A stretch of 59,602 nucleotides of DNA, from assembly GCA_016931495.1 (NCBI GenBank), contig JAFGER010000001.1:1-59602 (forward strand). The letters are read 5' to 3'. Each line of letters starts with the position of its first letter. Position 1 is the first letter of the stretch. The notes under the pieces are model-generated. The model ran no database searches. It saw only the letters and a list, made by a program, of their open reading frames with translations, and was not told the origin of the DNA. The stretch comes from Chlorobiaceae bacterium (GTDB lineage Bacteria; Bacteroidota; Chlorobiia; Chlorobiales; Chlorobiaceae). Below, piece after piece: positions 1-9,875 of the stretch. Made by a program: the position numbers and the translations under genes.

Positions 1-519
1 AGAAATTGGGCTAAAGCCCGTATTTATTTTGTGTTATCCGCATACCCCGGACTGAAGTCCGGGGCAATTGTTTAAGATGTTTAATGGCCGGAGCAATAAT
101 TGCCCCGGCTTCTTATACTCAGGGGGGGGAACCCGACGGACATTCGATGCTTACATTGCCGTTTAGTTGCCCCGGCAACAAAAAATCGCAATCGTCGCCG
201 TTGTAAGAAATTGGGCTAAAGCCCGTATTTATTTTGTGTTATCCGCATACCCCGGACTGAAGTCCGGGGCAATTGTTTAAGAGGTTTAATGGCCGGAGCA
301 ATAATTGTCCCGGCTTCTTATACTCAGGAGGGTTTTAACCCGACGGACATTCAACTCTTACATTGTCGTTCAATTGCCCCGGCTTCTTACACTCAGGAGG
401 GGTTTAGCCCGACGGACATTGAATTCTTACATTGCCGTTTAGTTGCCCCGGCTTTCAAGCCGGGGACTACATGACAAAAAAAATACCGGGCTTCAGCCCA
501 ATTTCTTTATGCCTGGCAA
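1..519. repeat. REP palindrome cluster with a 205-bp tandem duplication
   Basis: No gene is visible here; the stretch is made of short palindromes. Units include GGGCTAAAGCCC (about 9 and 214), CCCCGGACTGAAGTCCGGGG (about 46 and 251), a TCAGGAGGG...CCCGACGGACATT unit, and CCCCGGCTTTCAAGCCGGGG near 445. The block from position 2 is repeated from 207 with few differences (offset 205), and a third partial copy follows near 365. The array ends with GGGCTTCAGCCC near 490, the inverted form of the opening unit. It lies just beyond the 3' end of a RAYT transposase gene, the usual partner of REP elements. Confidence 0.8.
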
Positions 520-522
520 TTA

Positions 523-954
523 TCAGAACCTGTCAGCAAATCCAAACTTCTCAATGAACTCCTGATACTCGTCGGCATAGGTTTTCACTCGGTGATGTTC
601 AACCTGAGCATCGATATAAGTACGAACCGCATCGAGCTGTGATTCACTGACGGAAACGGCGAAATAGTCATCCTGCCAACTGAAGCGGAATGGGAGCATA
701 TCACTTTTGTTCATCCAGCACGACGATTCTCCCTTGAGAGTCTGAATGATTCTGGAAATATTCTGATCGGAACCAAGAGAGATCAGGAGATGGACATGGT
801 CATTGCTTCCGTTAATCCGATCGATAAAAATGCCCTGATTCCCGGCATAATTCGCGATGTGGCTGAAGAGGTTTGTGCGAACGTCATGATCCATCATTGC
901 CGAGCGGTTTTTTGTCGCCCAGACGCAATGAATCCAGATTTTGATAAATGGCAT
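523..954 (-). CDS. REP-associated tyrosine transposase (RAYT, Y1_Tnp/IS200-like)
   Basis: This 143-residue protein belongs to the Y1 transposase (HUH) family. RAYT members act on REP palindromes, nicking single-stranded DNA through a tyrosine. The HUH metal-binding motif is visible as NDHVHLLI near residue 49, and the likely nucleophile tyrosine is in RTYIDAQVEHH near residue 114. I chose the ATG at 954 because the protein then opens with MPFIKIWIHCVWATKN, typical of the family; a longer reading frame extends upstream through REP sequence and is not credible. REP clusters flank it on both sides (1-519 and 1006-1118). The gene looks intact, so it may still mobilise or maintain the REPs found elsewhere in the window. 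Confidence 0.88.
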   Translation of the reverse strand: MPFIKIWIHCVWATKNRSAMMDHDVRTNLFSHIANYAGNQGIFIDRINGSNDHVHLLISLGSDQNISRIIQTLKGESSCWMNKSDMLPFRFSWQDDYFAVSVSESQLDAVRTYIDAQVEHHRVKTYADEYQEFIEKFGFADRF

Positions 955-1005
955 TTTAGGAAGAGATTGCAGGGGTTGAAGTCTTCCAGTGAAGTTGAAA
1001 TATAA

Positions 1006-1118
1006 GAAATTGGGCTGAAGCCCATGAGGGGGGGAGCTCTGTCTTCCCCGGACTGAAGTCCGGGGCAACATGAATGCAAAAGCCGAAATGTCCGGCGGGA
1101 TGAATCCCGCCTGAATAT
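1006..1118. repeat. REP palindromes upstream of the RAYT gene
   Basis: It opens with GAAATTGGGCTGAAGCCC, continues with CCCCGGACTGAAGTCCGGGG near 1046, and ends with an inverted copy of the TCAGG..CCGGACATT unit (GTCCGGCGGGATGAATCCCG near 1087). These are the same units as in the cluster at 1-519. The element fills the gap between the RAYT start and the pgl stop. Confidence 0.75.
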
Positions 1119-1142
1119 GGGAGCCGAAGCCTAAAGAAGAGC

Positions 1143-1973
1143 TTACACTAAAAAATATCTCGATTTTGCTTCTGAGATCCCTTCCACAAACCACCACACA
1201 TCCCCATCCCTCGGTTTCACCATCCCAGACGGCAGTTCCGGTCTTTCTCCGTTGCTGATTGTGCGGGCGAGGTCGTAGCGTGACGATGGGATGAGGAAGA
1301 GCACGTTGGCGGCTTCGTTGATGACTGGCAACGTCAGCGTCAACCTTGTGCCGGGCGGTTTGCCGTTTGGGGCATCCACCGCGATGACCCAGCGTTCTTT
1401 TTCTTCGAGCGCTTTACGGTCGCCCGGCATCAGCGAGGCGGTGTGGCCGTCGTCGCCGAGGCCGAGGAGGATGAGGTCGAACGAGGGCGGAGCTTCGTCC
1501 GGGTCGTTGCCGTGCTTCCGGAAAAGCCCGCGGATGAGCGCTTCGTAGCGGCGGGCGTCGGCTTCGGGGTCGCCCGATTCGGTTGGCATCCGGTGGATGT
1601 CTGCGGGCTTGATGCAGATGTAGCGGATGAGCGTTTTGCGGGCCATGCCGTAGTTGCTGTCGGGGTGGCTGGGGGGCAGGTAGCGCTCGTCGCCCTGGAA
1701 GAGCAGCGTTTGCGGCCAGGGCAGGATGATCGATTCGGGGTCGCGCACCGGTCGCCGCGCTTCGTCCGGCAGGGTATAGCCGAGTTCGAGGTAGCGCTCC
1801 TCCTTGATGCCCCGCGCGAGCTTGAGGTAGAGCGCTGCCGGGGTTTTGCCGCCCGAGAGCACGAGCGTGAAGCGCCCGCGCTCGGCGACCGCGCGGTAGG
1901 CCAGGTCGGTGATGAAGGCCACGGCCTGTTCGAGAAGCACGTCGTGCGGCGCGGAAATCCAGTGAGTCATCAT
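1143..1973 (-). CDS. pgl: 6-phosphogluconolactonase
   Basis: It hydrolyses 6-phosphogluconolactone to 6-phosphogluconate in the cytosolic oxidative pentose phosphate pathway. Family motifs are clear: LVLSGGKTPAALY near the N terminus, FQGDERYLPPSHPDSNYGMA in the middle, and LGLGDDGHTASLMPG further on. About 276 residues is slightly long for the family. Two adjacent ATGs (1973 and 1970) precede THWISAP; upstream codons in the same frame look non-coding, so the start lies there. It is downstream of tkt on the same strand (gap about 116 bp), so the two pentose phosphate genes may be co-transcribed. Confidence 0.9.
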   Translation of the reverse strand: MMTHWISAPHDVLLEQAVAFITDLAYRAVAERGRFTLVLSGGKTPAALYLKLARGIKEERYLELGYTLPDEARRPVRDPESIILPWPQTLLFQGDERYLPPSHPDSNYGMARKTLIRYICIKPADIHRMPTESGDPEADARRYEALIRGLFRKHGNDPDEAPPSFDLILLGLGDDGHTASLMPGDRKALEEKERWVIAVDAPNGKPPGTRLTLTLPVINEAANVLFLIPSSRYDLARTISNGERPELPSGMVKPRDGDVWWFVEGISEAKSRYFLV

Positions 1974-2089
1974 ACCATGTTGTTTCTTTCTGATCCTGTC
2001 GTGCCGGACTGGATTTTTCGCTTCGCCCAGCATGACAGAGTGAAGTTCATCCGGTATTCGTTACTTGGAAAAAGCCGTTTCGGAGCTGT

Positions 2090-4096
2090 TTATGTGAGCA
2101 GTTCGAGGGCTTTTTCGGCGATGCTGGCCGCGGTGAAGCCGAAATGCTCCATCACTTGCGGGCCGGGGCCTGACGCGCCGAAGTGGTCGAGGCCGATGAC
2201 GATTCCGCCGCTTCCGGCCACGTCGTGCCACCCGAAGGTGGTGGCGGCTTCGACGACAACGCGCTTCGTGACGCTCGCGGGCAGCACGCTCAGCCGGTAT
2301 GCCGCACTCTGTTCGGCGAACAGCTCTTTCGAGGGCATCGAGACCACGCGGACGGCGTAGCCTTGCGCTTCGATCAGCGCTTTGGCTTCGAGCGCCGGAT
2401 GCACTTCGGAGCCGGTGGCTACGATGATGATCCGCTGCTTGTCATCGGCGCTATCCTGCCAGTCGGCGAGCACGTAGCCGCCTTTTGCAACTCCGGCGCG
2501 GAGGCGTTCGTCGGTGTCGTCGAGCACTGGCAAACCTTGGCGTGTCAGCACAAGGGCGGCAGGTTTTCGGCGTTCGATGGCGAGCAACCATGCGGCCTTC
2601 GTTTCGTTTGCGTCCGCCGGGCGATAGACGTCCATCCCCGGCAGCGAGCGCAGCATGGCGAGCTGCTCGATGGGCTGGTGCGTTGGCCCGTCCTCGCCGA
2701 CGCCGATGCTGTCGTGCGTGAAGATGAAGATCGAGGGCGACTGCATCATCGCGGCCATGCGCAGCGCCGGTTTCATGTAGTCGGCGAAGACCAGGAAGGT
2801 CGCGCCGTAGGGAATCATCATGTTCGAAAGCGCCATGCCGTTCACCAGCGCGCCCATCGCGTGCTCCCGGACGCCGAAGTGGAAGGTCGGGCCGCCGTAG
2901 CTCTCCGCTCCGAAAGCGGCTCCGAGGAGCGTGCCGTTCGACGGGGCGAGGTCAGCCGAGCCTCCCGCCAGCAGCGGGATTTTCTCCGCGATTGCACCGA
3001 GCACTTTTTTCGACGCCTGCCGCGTGGCGAGCTTTTCGCCTGCCGGGAACTCTGGCAAATCCTCCGTCCAGGCGGCGGGGACTCTGCCGTCGAGCAACTC
3101 AGAAACGGCTGCGAAGAGGCCGGGCTCCTCCCGCTCGAACTCCTGCCACCGCGTCCGCCACTCCTCTTCCAGCCCGATGCCGCGTTCTGCTATCGTCCGG
3201 AAATGATCTCGCACCTCTTCCGGCACGACGAACGATTCATCCTCCGGAAAGCCGAACTGCCGCTTGACGAGCTTCGCCTCCTCCGCTCCGAGCGGCTCGC
3301 CGTGCGCCGAGGCGGTGCCCTGCTTGTGCGGGCTGCCGTAGCCGATGGTGGTGGTGACGATGATGAGCGACGGGCGGTCGCCCTCCTCCTGCGCGTCGCG
3401 CACGGCCTGTTCGATGGCCGCGGTGTCGTTGCCGTCGATGTGCGAAATGACGTGCCAGCCGTAGGCTTCGTAGCGCTGGGCGACATTTTCGGTGAAGGCC
3501 AGGTCGGTCGAGCCTTCAATCGAAATGTGGTTGCTGTCGTACAGGCAGATGAGCTTGCCGAGCTTGAGGTGGCCCGCCAGCGACGAGGCTTCCGAGCTGA
3601 CGCCCTCCATCAGGTCGCCGTCGCCGCAGATGACGTAGGTGAAGTGGTCGATCAGCGGGTTGCCGGGCCGGTTGAGTTTGGCGGCGAGGAACCGTTCGGC
3701 GGCGGCCATGCCCACGGCGGTGGCGATGCCCTGGCCGAGCGGGCCGGTGGTCATCTCCACGCCCGGCGTGTGGCCGTACTCCGGATGGCCCGGCGTGCGG
3801 CTGCCGAGCTGGCGGAACTGTTTCAGCTCGTCGAGACCGAGGCCGTAGCCGCACAGGTGCAACAGCGCGTAGAGCAGCGCCGAGCCGTGGCCCGCCGACA
3901 GCACGAAGCGGTCGCGGTTTGGCCACGCCGGATTGGACGGATTGAAGCGCATGAGTTTGGTGAAGAGCGTGTAGGCCATCGGAGCCGCGCCGAGCGGCAG
4001 TCCGGGGTGGCCCGATTTGGCCTGTTCGACCATATCGACCGCAAGCAGTCGGATCGTCGCGATGGCCTGCTGTTCGATGGAGGAGGTGTTGGTCAT
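2090..4096 (-). CDS. tkt: transketolase
   Basis: Thiamine-diphosphate enzyme moving two-carbon units between sugar phosphates in the pentose phosphate pathway. Its 668 residues match the family length. Visible are [12 protein letters not shown] near residue 28, the TPP-binding GDGDLMEG near 158, [10 protein letters not shown] in the middle and the GVREHAMGA stretch typical of the pyrimidine domain. I place the start at the ATG giving [11 protein letters not shown]; the open frame runs about 1 kb further upstream but that part overlaps the opposite-strand DUF2278 gene and has no family similarity. No strong Shine-Dalgarno is seen. It is divergent from the DUF2278 gene. Confidence 0.95.
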   Translation of the reverse strand: MTNTSSIEQQAIATIRLLAVDMVEQAKSGHPGLPLGAAPMAYTLFTKLMRFNPSNPAWPNRDRFVLSAGHGSALLYALLHLCGYGLGLDELKQFRQLGSRTPGHPEYGHTPGVEMTTGPLGQGIATAVGMAAAERFLAAKLNRPGNPLIDHFTYVICGDGDLMEGVSSEASSLAGHLKLGKLICLYDSNHISIEGSTDLAFTENVAQRYEAYGWHVISHIDGNDTAAIEQAVRDAQEEGDRPSLIIVTTTIGYGSPHKQGTASAHGEPLGAEEAKLVKRQFGFPEDESFVVPEEVRDHFRTIAERGIGLEEEWRTRWQEFEREEPGLFAAVSELLDGRVPAAWTEDLPEFPAGEKLATRQASKKVLGAIAEKIPLLAGGSADLAPSNGTLLGAAFGAESYGGPTFHFGVREHAMGALVNGMALSNMMIPYGATFLVFADYMKPALRMAAMMQSPSIFIFTHDSIGVGEDGPTHQPIEQLAMLRSLPGMDVYRPADANETKAAWLLAIERRKPAALVLTRQGLPVLDDTDERLRAGVAKGGYVLADWQDSADDKQRIIIVATGSEVHPALEAKALIEAQGYAVRVVSMPSKELFAEQSAAYRLSVLPASVTKRVVVEAATTFGWHDVAGSGGIVIGLDHFGASGPGPQVMEHFGFTAASIAEKALELLT

Positions 4097-4258
4097 GATC
4101 GGATGGTTTCGGCAATTGGGCAAGATGTGTTCCTGAAAGTAAACATTCTGGGCGATCAAGGTCAAAAGAGGGGTGCTCGGGGAGTGGCGGTTTTTGCGGT
4201 TGGGCGGAAGAATCCTAAGTTTAAGGGAATGGCGGAATAACCCGACACCCCATCGCTC

Positions 4259-4915
4259 ATGCCACTCTTCGACGGTTATGGCGTTCTTGCCGGATCGCTG
4301 CTCCGGTACGGTTGCGACAACCGGCAGGACGAAACGCACTACTACCACTGCTCGCTTCTGGTTCGCGCACGAGGAGGCCGCGGAGGCGTCTATCGCTGCG
4401 TCGTCGATCTCGACAGCAAGCAGCGGCGTGACGGCATCCAGTGGAAGGTGGTGAAATTGCCGCAGGATCGCGCGGCGGCGTTGCGCGAGCGCCCGGACGG
4501 GTGGCATGAAATCGGAATGGATGAACATTCCGGAGCGCTCGATTACTACCGGAGCGGGTGGCTCGGCCCGTCGGCGGAGTGCGTCCGCGCGGGCCGGGAG
4601 GCGGGTGCGGGCAGGTATTGCTGGAAGTACGGTACCGGGCACGATGCTTTCCGCGACCTCGAACCGCTGCTGCGGCGAGGGCGGAGAATTTTCGTGTTTG
4701 GCGAGCCGTTCCGTAACGGCAGGGGCGTGCACAATATCCACCAGAACCAGGGCGACCCGCCCGGCAGCCGCTGGGCGGCGGAAAATGGCCCCTGGCAGGA
4801 CGGGGCGGTGATGGTGGAGCGCCCCGACGGCAGCGTGGCGGCCTTTCTGTGCAAGTTCAGCACCCAGCGCTTCTGCATCGGCGAGCCTGCCGTGACGGAA
4901 TCGTGCAAAACATAA
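4259..4915 (+). CDS. DUF2278 (YukJ-like) protein
   Basis: This 218-residue protein resembles the DUF2278 family (Bacillus YukJ). The N-terminal half carries the YGVL..S..RYGCDN..THYYH stretch, and the C-terminal half carries [17 protein letters not shown], the strongly conserved NIHxNQG signature. No signal peptide or membrane segment is seen. The biochemical function of the family is not known to me. The gene is divergent from tkt across about 160 bp and is followed after about 155 bp by the SIMPL gene. Confidence 0.75.
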   Translation: MPLFDGYGVLAGSLLRYGCDNRQDETHYYHCSLLVRARGGRGGVYRCVVDLDSKQRRDGIQWKVVKLPQDRAAALRERPDGWHEIGMDEHSGALDYYRSGWLGPSAECVRAGREAGAGRYCWKYGTGHDAFRDLEPLLRRGRRIFVFGEPFRNGRGVHNIHQNQGDPPGSRWAAENGPWQDGAVMVERPDGSVAAFLCKFSTQRFCIGEPAVTESCKT

Positions 4916-5070
4916 GGAGCGCTTTGGGCTTTGCCGGTGTGGCGCTGTTCTTTTCTGCGATGCTGGCGGGTGTTTTCTCAGCGCAGCCACGGGGGAGGCC
5001 AGCAGGATGTTCGGGATCAAAATCGGCGAAAAACTGTTGACTGCATTATCACCGTAAACAAGGAGTTTCC

Positions 5071-5805
5071 ATGAGATCGCTTTCTGATTCGATAAGGCTT
5101 GTTCTGCTTTCGCTGGCGTTGCTGTGCGGCAGCCTGTTGCCCGCTTTGCTTCATGCGGAGGTTCCTGCCATTTCGGTGGCGGCATCGGCCAGCGTGCGGT
5201 ACGAGCCTGATACCGCCGAGTTCACCACATCGCTCTCCGCGACCGAAAACGATGCGTCGAAGGCCGCCGCGAAGGTTGCCCGGCTCTGGAGCGGCTTGCA
5301 GCAGTCGTTGCGCGCCGCCGGTATTGCCGCGCAGGACGCCTCGTCGATCAGCTATTCGGTGAATCCCGAGTGGGAGTGGAACCGCGCGACCGGGAGCAGG
5401 AGCCTGAAGGGCTACACGGCGCGGCACACCGTCCGGGTGGTGGTGCGTGATTTGCGCAAGCTCGGCGCGGCCATCGACGTGGCGGCAGGCGCTGGCGCGG
5501 GCAGCATCGAGGGGCTGCGCTATACTTCCTCCCGCTTCGAGCACTTCCGCGCCGAAGCGCTGGCCGATGCCGTCAGGAGCGCCCGGCAGGACGCCGAGGT
5601 GATGGCCAGAGCTGCCGGCGGGCGGCTCGGCACGCTGCTCTCGCTCGACTACGGCCAGCCGCAGCCGGACTATCCGGTGATGCGCGCAGTCATGGCCGCT
5701 GCCCCTGAGGCCGCCGCGCCTGTCACCGAGCTTGAGCCTGCCGGGCAGAAGCTGACGGTTTCAGTGAATTCGCGCTGGCAGTTTGTATCCGGAAAAGGGA
5801 AGTGA
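5071..5805 (+). CDS. SIMPL-domain (DUF541) periplasmic protein
   Basis: The protein has 244 residues with a signal peptide (charged MRSLSDSIR, a hydrophobic core to about residue 24, then HAEVPAIS). The mature part shows the SIMPL pattern: [22 protein letters not shown] at the start, alternating strands, [10 protein letters not shown] in the middle and a C-terminal [11 protein letters not shown]. The family includes periplasmic proteins of uncertain role linked to stress and envelope functions. AAGGAG lies a few bases before the ATG and supports the start. It leads a plus-strand run of envelope genes. Confidence 0.82.
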   Translation: MRSLSDSIRLVLLSLALLCGSLLPALLHAEVPAISVAASASVRYEPDTAEFTTSLSATENDASKAAAKVARLWSGLQQSLRAAGIAAQDASSISYSVNPEWEWNRATGSRSLKGYTARHTVRVVVRDLRKLGAAIDVAAGAGAGSIEGLRYTSSRFEHFRAEALADAVRSARQDAEVMARAAGGRLGTLLSLDYGQPQPDYPVMRAVMAAAPEAAAPVTELEPAGQKLTVSVNSRWQFVSGKGK

Positions 5806-5837
5806 GGCAGCGGTAAGGCGCAAGGAGGCGTGAGGCC

Positions 5838-6404
5838 ATGAAGGAAAACATACTCGAACGGTACGATCGCTCGGTCGATGGACGGGTCATCATCGACGTT
5901 TCCGCCTCGAAAGTCGAGGAGCTGTACGATGATTACGACAAACAGGCCCCCTATCACCGCAAGGACCTCGACGAAGAGCTGGCCTCCTATCTTTTTGACT
6001 GCGTCCGGGAGATCGGCAGGGCGGGGTTCGTCATCCGCATCACGCTCGACAGCGCTCCGTCCGCCGAGCTTCAGGCGCGCATCCGCACCAGCCTCTACAA
6101 GTTTTTCATGTACCAGCGCGAGCTTGAGATCTCCTCGGTGAAAAGCCTGTGGCGGCGCTCCCTGATGTTCCTGCTGGCCGGTTTCGTGCTGCTGTTTTTC
6201 TCGTTCAGGCTTGACGGCGTTGCCGCGCGCCCCTTTTACCAGACCGTCCTGATTGAGGGGGTGACCATCGCCGCCTGGGTTTCGCTCTGGGAAGCGCTGA
6301 GCATCGTGCTGTTCAACTGGTGGCCATCGCGCCAGCGCATCGCAATAAATTACCGCATCGCCAGCGCCGAGGTGATTTTTCAGGCCAGTTCGAGGCAGTC
6401 CTGA
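5838..6404 (+). CDS. conserved hypothetical membrane protein (two TM helices)
   Basis: I do not recognise a named family. The 188-residue protein begins with a soluble domain of about 100 residues (MKENILERYDRSVDGRVIID, then EELASYLFDCVREIG), followed by two hydrophobic helices near residues 112-128 and 138-160, and a short tail. The gene follows the SIMPL gene by 32 bp on the same strand with an AAGGAGG-type ribosome site, so they probably form one transcript. The arrangement suggests a cytosolic domain anchored to the inner membrane. Confidence 0.65.
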   Translation: MKENILERYDRSVDGRVIIDVSASKVEELYDDYDKQAPYHRKDLDEELASYLFDCVREIGRAGFVIRITLDSAPSAELQARIRTSLYKFFMYQRELEISSVKSLWRRSLMFLLAGFVLLFFSFRLDGVAARPFYQTVLIEGVTIAAWVSLWEALSIVLFNWWPSRQRIAINYRIASAEVIFQASSRQS

Positions 6405-6614
6405 CGCCGTGCCGGTTTTTGGCTTTGCAAAAAAAAGCCTTACATTTCCGAAGTGTCAAAAAAAAATCTGCCGTACCTCCCCGGTTCGGCCCGCGTGCAG
6501 GGGGTTCCCAAGGCGCCCTGCACTGTGTGAGTCTTGTCTGATATCCATAACCGAGTAGTTATTACCATGACCCGGATGCTGCTTTTGCATCCGCGATTTA
6601 CAAGGAGCCTGCGT

Positions 6615-7337
6615 ATGAAAAGAGGAGCCGTGGCCTTACTTATGCTGTTCATGATCGCACCCTTGAACAGCCGTTCCGCGACGATGGACAACCGGCCCGA
6701 AAACCGGTGGATGTCTTCGGTGATGCGATCCGTCAACAGGAACAACGATATTGATCCGCAAGCCCTCCGGCTCGCCTTGCAGGGATACTGGAACCTCAAG
6801 CGCCAGGGAATGATTCGCCGCGATGGCATCGTTACCCTTATCGATTTCAACAAGCCTTCCGACGCCAGGCGTCTTTTTATCATCGATGTCAACCATGGCA
6901 AAGTCCTTCATTCAGCCCTGGTCGCCCACGGGCGGAACAGCGGCGATGTGTTCGCGACCAGTTTTTCCAACCGGCCCGGCTCGAACCAGAGCAGTATCGG
7001 CTTTTATCTCACGGCAAATACCTACATTGGAAAGAACGGTTATTCGCTTGTTCTGAAGGGGCTTGACCGCGGCATCAACGACAAGGCCGAGATGCGGAGC
7101 ATCGTGATGCACGGTGCGGACTATGTTTCCGAGGATTACATTCAACAGAACGGCCGTCTCGGACGGAGCCTCGGGTGCCCTGCCGTGGAGATGGGGATGC
7201 GTTTCGAGCTGATCGACCAGATCAAGGAGGGCTCCTGCCTGTTCATTTATCATAACGGCACTGATTATGTCTCCAGCTCGGCGGTGCTCAATCCCGAGTT
7301 GGCTTCGAGAGCTGATCAGAGCCGTAATCCTGCATAA
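6615..7337 (+). CDS. murein L,D-transpeptidase catalytic domain protein (YkuD_2 type)
   Basis: The 240-residue exported protein starts with a signal peptide (MKRGAVALLMLFMIAPLNSRS). The catalytic region has SIVMHGADYVSE near residue 168 and LGRSLGCPAVEM near 187, the His and the SxGCP cysteine motif of the YkuD_2 branch. Members are thought to act on peptidoglycan stem peptides. AAGGAG eight bases before the ATG at 6615 supports this start over upstream in-frame codons. The next gene is a second, larger L,D-transpeptidase starting 16 bp later, so the two are almost certainly co-expressed. Confidence 0.85.
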   Translation: MKRGAVALLMLFMIAPLNSRSATMDNRPENRWMSSVMRSVNRNNDIDPQALRLALQGYWNLKRQGMIRRDGIVTLIDFNKPSDARRLFIIDVNHGKVLHSALVAHGRNSGDVFATSFSNRPGSNQSSIGFYLTANTYIGKNGYSLVLKGLDRGINDKAEMRSIVMHGADYVSEDYIQQNGRLGRSLGCPAVEMGMRFELIDQIKEGSCLFIYHNGTDYVSSSAVLNPELASRADQSRNPA

Positions 7338-7353
7338 CGCTCAATTGGTATCG

Positions 7354-9108
7354 ATGCGTCCGCTTTTGTTGTACTGGATTGCCGCCCTGCTTTTGCTGCC
7401 GGCGGCAACCCCCTCCGTGCTCCATGCCGTCGAAAACAGCGACGGCGCTTCAATGCGCGACCAGATCGTTGCGGAGCATCTGCAGAACGCGCTGGGACGG
7501 CTCGAACGTTCCGCCGATTCCGCTTCTCCTGCAAGAGCGGTGGTCGCCAGGCAGATGCAGCGCTTTTACGAGACCCTTGGGTATCGCGTGGCCTGGACCA
7601 ATCGCAAGGCCATCGCGCGTCTCGTCGAGGTGATCGAACAGAGCGCCGGTGACGGGCTCAATCCCTCGGACTATCATCTCGACCAGATCAGGACGCTGTA
7701 CGAAAATCCGCCACTGTACCCGGCCATGCAGGTGCGCGCCGATCTTCTGATGACCGATGCGCTCTTCACCCTGCTTTCGCACATGCGCGCGGGGAAGGTG
7801 GTGCCGAGGTCGCTCGATCCGAACTGGAACCTGCCGCTCTCCGGGCCTGCCGGGAACAGCGATGAAATGCTGATGTCGGCCGTGATGGATGCAAGATTTC
7901 CCGAGCTGATCGCCTCGCTCCGCCCCTCCACGCAGGAGTACCGGCTTCTGCGCAAAGGCCTTGCGCAATACCGGACGATCGCGGCTTCCGGCGGCTGGAA
8001 GCAGGTGCCCTCAGGGCCGGGAATCTCCGAAGTCGGCCAGACCGACAAGCGTATGCCGTTCATCCGCCAGCGGCTCATCATGACGGGCGATCTGGTCGAC
8101 AACGGCCTGACGCAGGGCGCTCTTCCGGCTCCGTCGGACACCACGGCTACCGGGCAGAACCCGGCTCACGTTTACACCCCCGAGCTGTTCGAAGCGGTCA
8201 AAGCGTTCCAGCGCAGGCACGGCCTCGTGGTGGATGGCATTGTCGGCAACGAGACCATTGGCGCGATGGACGTGTCCATTCTGGCGTGGATCGACCAGAT
8301 TCGGATCAATCTCGAACGCTACCGCTGGTACTCCGGAAAGCTGGGCGCGACCTACGTGATGGTCAACATTCCGTCATTTTCGGTCACGGTGGTGCGTGAC
8401 GGCGAGTTGCGCTGGACATCGCGGGTCATCGTCGGCAAACCGAATCAGCAGACGCCTGTCTTCAAGGCGGAGATTCAGTCGGTGGTCTTCAATCCGCGCT
8501 GGGTGATTCCGTCGGGCATTCTGGCCCAGGAGGCGCTTCCGGCCATCAAAAAGAACATCAGCTACCTGAGCCGTCACCAGTTAAGCGTGGTGAACAGCGA
8601 AGGCAAACCGGTCGATCCCTCAACGGTCAACTGGTCGGCCTATCACGGCCCCGGATTTCCCTACCGCCTGGTGCAGGCCTCGGGTGACGACGGCGCGCTC
8701 GGCAGGATCAAGTTCAACATGCCCAACCGTTTTACGGTCTATATGCACGACACTCCGACCAAGCCGCTCTTTGAACGGAGCTACCGCGCGTTCAGCCACG
8801 GCTGCGTCAGGGTGCAGAACCCGAATGAGCTTGGCGTGATTCTTTTCAACGATCCGGTCAAGTGGAACATGCAGCGGATCGAGGAGATGATCGACACCGG
8901 CAAGACGCGCACCATCAATCTTCCGGAGAGAGTCCCGGTCTATTTCATGTATCAGACCGCGTTTCCTGATGCCGAAAACATCGCCTTCAGGTATGACGTG
9001 TATGGCCGCGATCCGCGCCTGCTGAAGGCGCTCGACAGCTCCAGGGAGCGTCGTTTCGTCGAGGATGCGCTCCGTTCGCTCGCGGTTCCCGAGCCACAGA
9101 AACCGTGA
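7354..9108 (+). CDS. L,D-transpeptidase (YcbB/LdtD-like) with peptidoglycan-binding domain
   Basis: The 584-residue protein has an N-terminal signal or anchor helix (MRPLLLYWIAALLLLPAATP), a scaffold region, a PG_binding_1 domain (TPELFEAVKAFQRRHGLVVD near residue 272), and a C-terminal YkuD domain with MHDTPTK and the catalytic RAFSHGCVRVQNP near 480-492. Proteins of this architecture form 3-3 cross-links between peptidoglycan stem peptides in the periplasm. The ATG at 7354 gives a good signal sequence. The gene follows a smaller transpeptidase by 16 bp and is followed by an SRPBCC gene by 9 bp. Confidence 0.93.
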   Translation: MRPLLLYWIAALLLLPAATPSVLHAVENSDGASMRDQIVAEHLQNALGRLERSADSASPARAVVARQMQRFYETLGYRVAWTNRKAIARLVEVIEQSAGDGLNPSDYHLDQIRTLYENPPLYPAMQVRADLLMTDALFTLLSHMRAGKVVPRSLDPNWNLPLSGPAGNSDEMLMSAVMDARFPELIASLRPSTQEYRLLRKGLAQYRTIAASGGWKQVPSGPGISEVGQTDKRMPFIRQRLIMTGDLVDNGLTQGALPAPSDTTATGQNPAHVYTPELFEAVKAFQRRHGLVVDGIVGNETIGAMDVSILAWIDQIRINLERYRWYSGKLGATYVMVNIPSFSVTVVRDGELRWTSRVIVGKPNQQTPVFKAEIQSVVFNPRWVIPSGILAQEALPAIKKNISYLSRHQLSVVNSEGKPVDPSTVNWSAYHGPGFPYRLVQASGDDGALGRIKFNMPNRFTVYMHDTPTKPLFERSYRAFSHGCVRVQNPNELGVILFNDPVKWNMQRIEEMIDTGKTRTINLPERVPVYFMYQTAFPDAENIAFRYDVYGRDPRLLKALDSSRERRFVEDALRSLAVPEPQKP

Positions 9109-9117
9109 GGTGGCGCC

Positions 9118-9585
9118 ATGTCCTTCACGGTAACCATCGATGTGTCAAAGCAGTTCGAGACCCCGGCCTCGCCGGAGAAAGTCTTCGAACTGCTTGCCGA
9201 CGTGCCCCGCTCGGCAAGCTACTTTCCTGATGTCGAAAAGCTCGAACCGCTCGGCGGTAACTCCTACCGCTGGATCATGGAAAAAATCGCCATCGGCGAC
9301 CACACCCTCCAGCAGACCATCTACGCCAGCACCTACCGAAGCGACCCCGCGGCAATGAGCGTAAGCTGGACGCCCGTCGAAGGCGAAGGCAACGCGCGCG
9401 TCGAAGGCAGCTGGCGGCTCGAACCCGCCGCAACCGGAGCGAACGTCCGGCTCCACACCAGAGGCACGCTCGAAGTCGATTTCCCCGGATTTCTGCAATT
9501 CCTCCTCTCCCCGCTCATCGAACTCGCCTTCACGCAGAAGATCGACCGTTATATCGCGAATTTGCAGGTGGCGTTTGAAGGGTAA
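9118..9585 (+). CDS. SRPBCC (START/CoxG-like) family protein
   Basis: The 155-residue protein has the SRPBCC helix-grip pattern: IDVSKQFETPASPEKVFELL at the start, DVPRSASYFPDVEKLEPLGG next, and the long C-terminal helix FLLSPLIELAFTQKIDRYIA. Such folds bind hydrophobic ligands; the ligand here cannot be read from sequence. The gene begins 9 bp after the L,D-transpeptidase stop, so it ends the envelope operon. There is no signal peptide, so it is probably cytosolic. Confidence 0.75.
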   Translation: MSFTVTIDVSKQFETPASPEKVFELLADVPRSASYFPDVEKLEPLGGNSYRWIMEKIAIGDHTLQQTIYASTYRSDPAAMSVSWTPVEGEGNARVEGSWRLEPAATGANVRLHTRGTLEVDFPGFLQFLLSPLIELAFTQKIDRYIANLQVAFEG

Positions 9586-9662
9586 GAGGGGGATTTTTCT
9601 TGGGAGCACCATGCTCCAGCTTGGCATGAGCCGAATGCTCAACGAATGTTCGGTATTGGTTT

Positions 9663-9761
9663 CAGGCGATCATCCGCTTCTACAACGCCGCCACCGACGA
9701 AGAAAAACTCACCGCCGCCGCCTCGCTAAGCGAAATTCTCCGACAGATTGATGAGGGGTGA
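9663..9761 (+). pseudogene. possible 3' remnant of a lost gene
   Basis: An open stretch reads QAIIRFYNAATDEEKLTAAA and continues to EILRQIDEG before TGA. It has GC-rich host codon use and a helix-like composition, but I see no credible start. It may be the tail of a gene removed when the AT-rich island that follows arrived. Family unknown. Confidence 0.25.
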
Positions 9762-9875
9762 GTGGGCGTCTTATGGGTTAAGATGCTGTGTTTTATTGGC
9801 GAAATAGTACATTGTTAGACGTTTAGATGTTTTTGGCTTTGCTTGATAGAGTTACCTGTAATTCATATAAATTTT

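Noticed and set aside
289-474. 61-residue frame with internal repeats
   Set aside because: It is translated REP palindromes; the peptide repeat follows from the DNA repeat.
4097-5185. N-terminal extension of transketolase to more than 1000 residues
   Set aside because: The extra codons are the reverse side of the DUF2278 gene and show no family similarity; MTNTSS gives the normal length.
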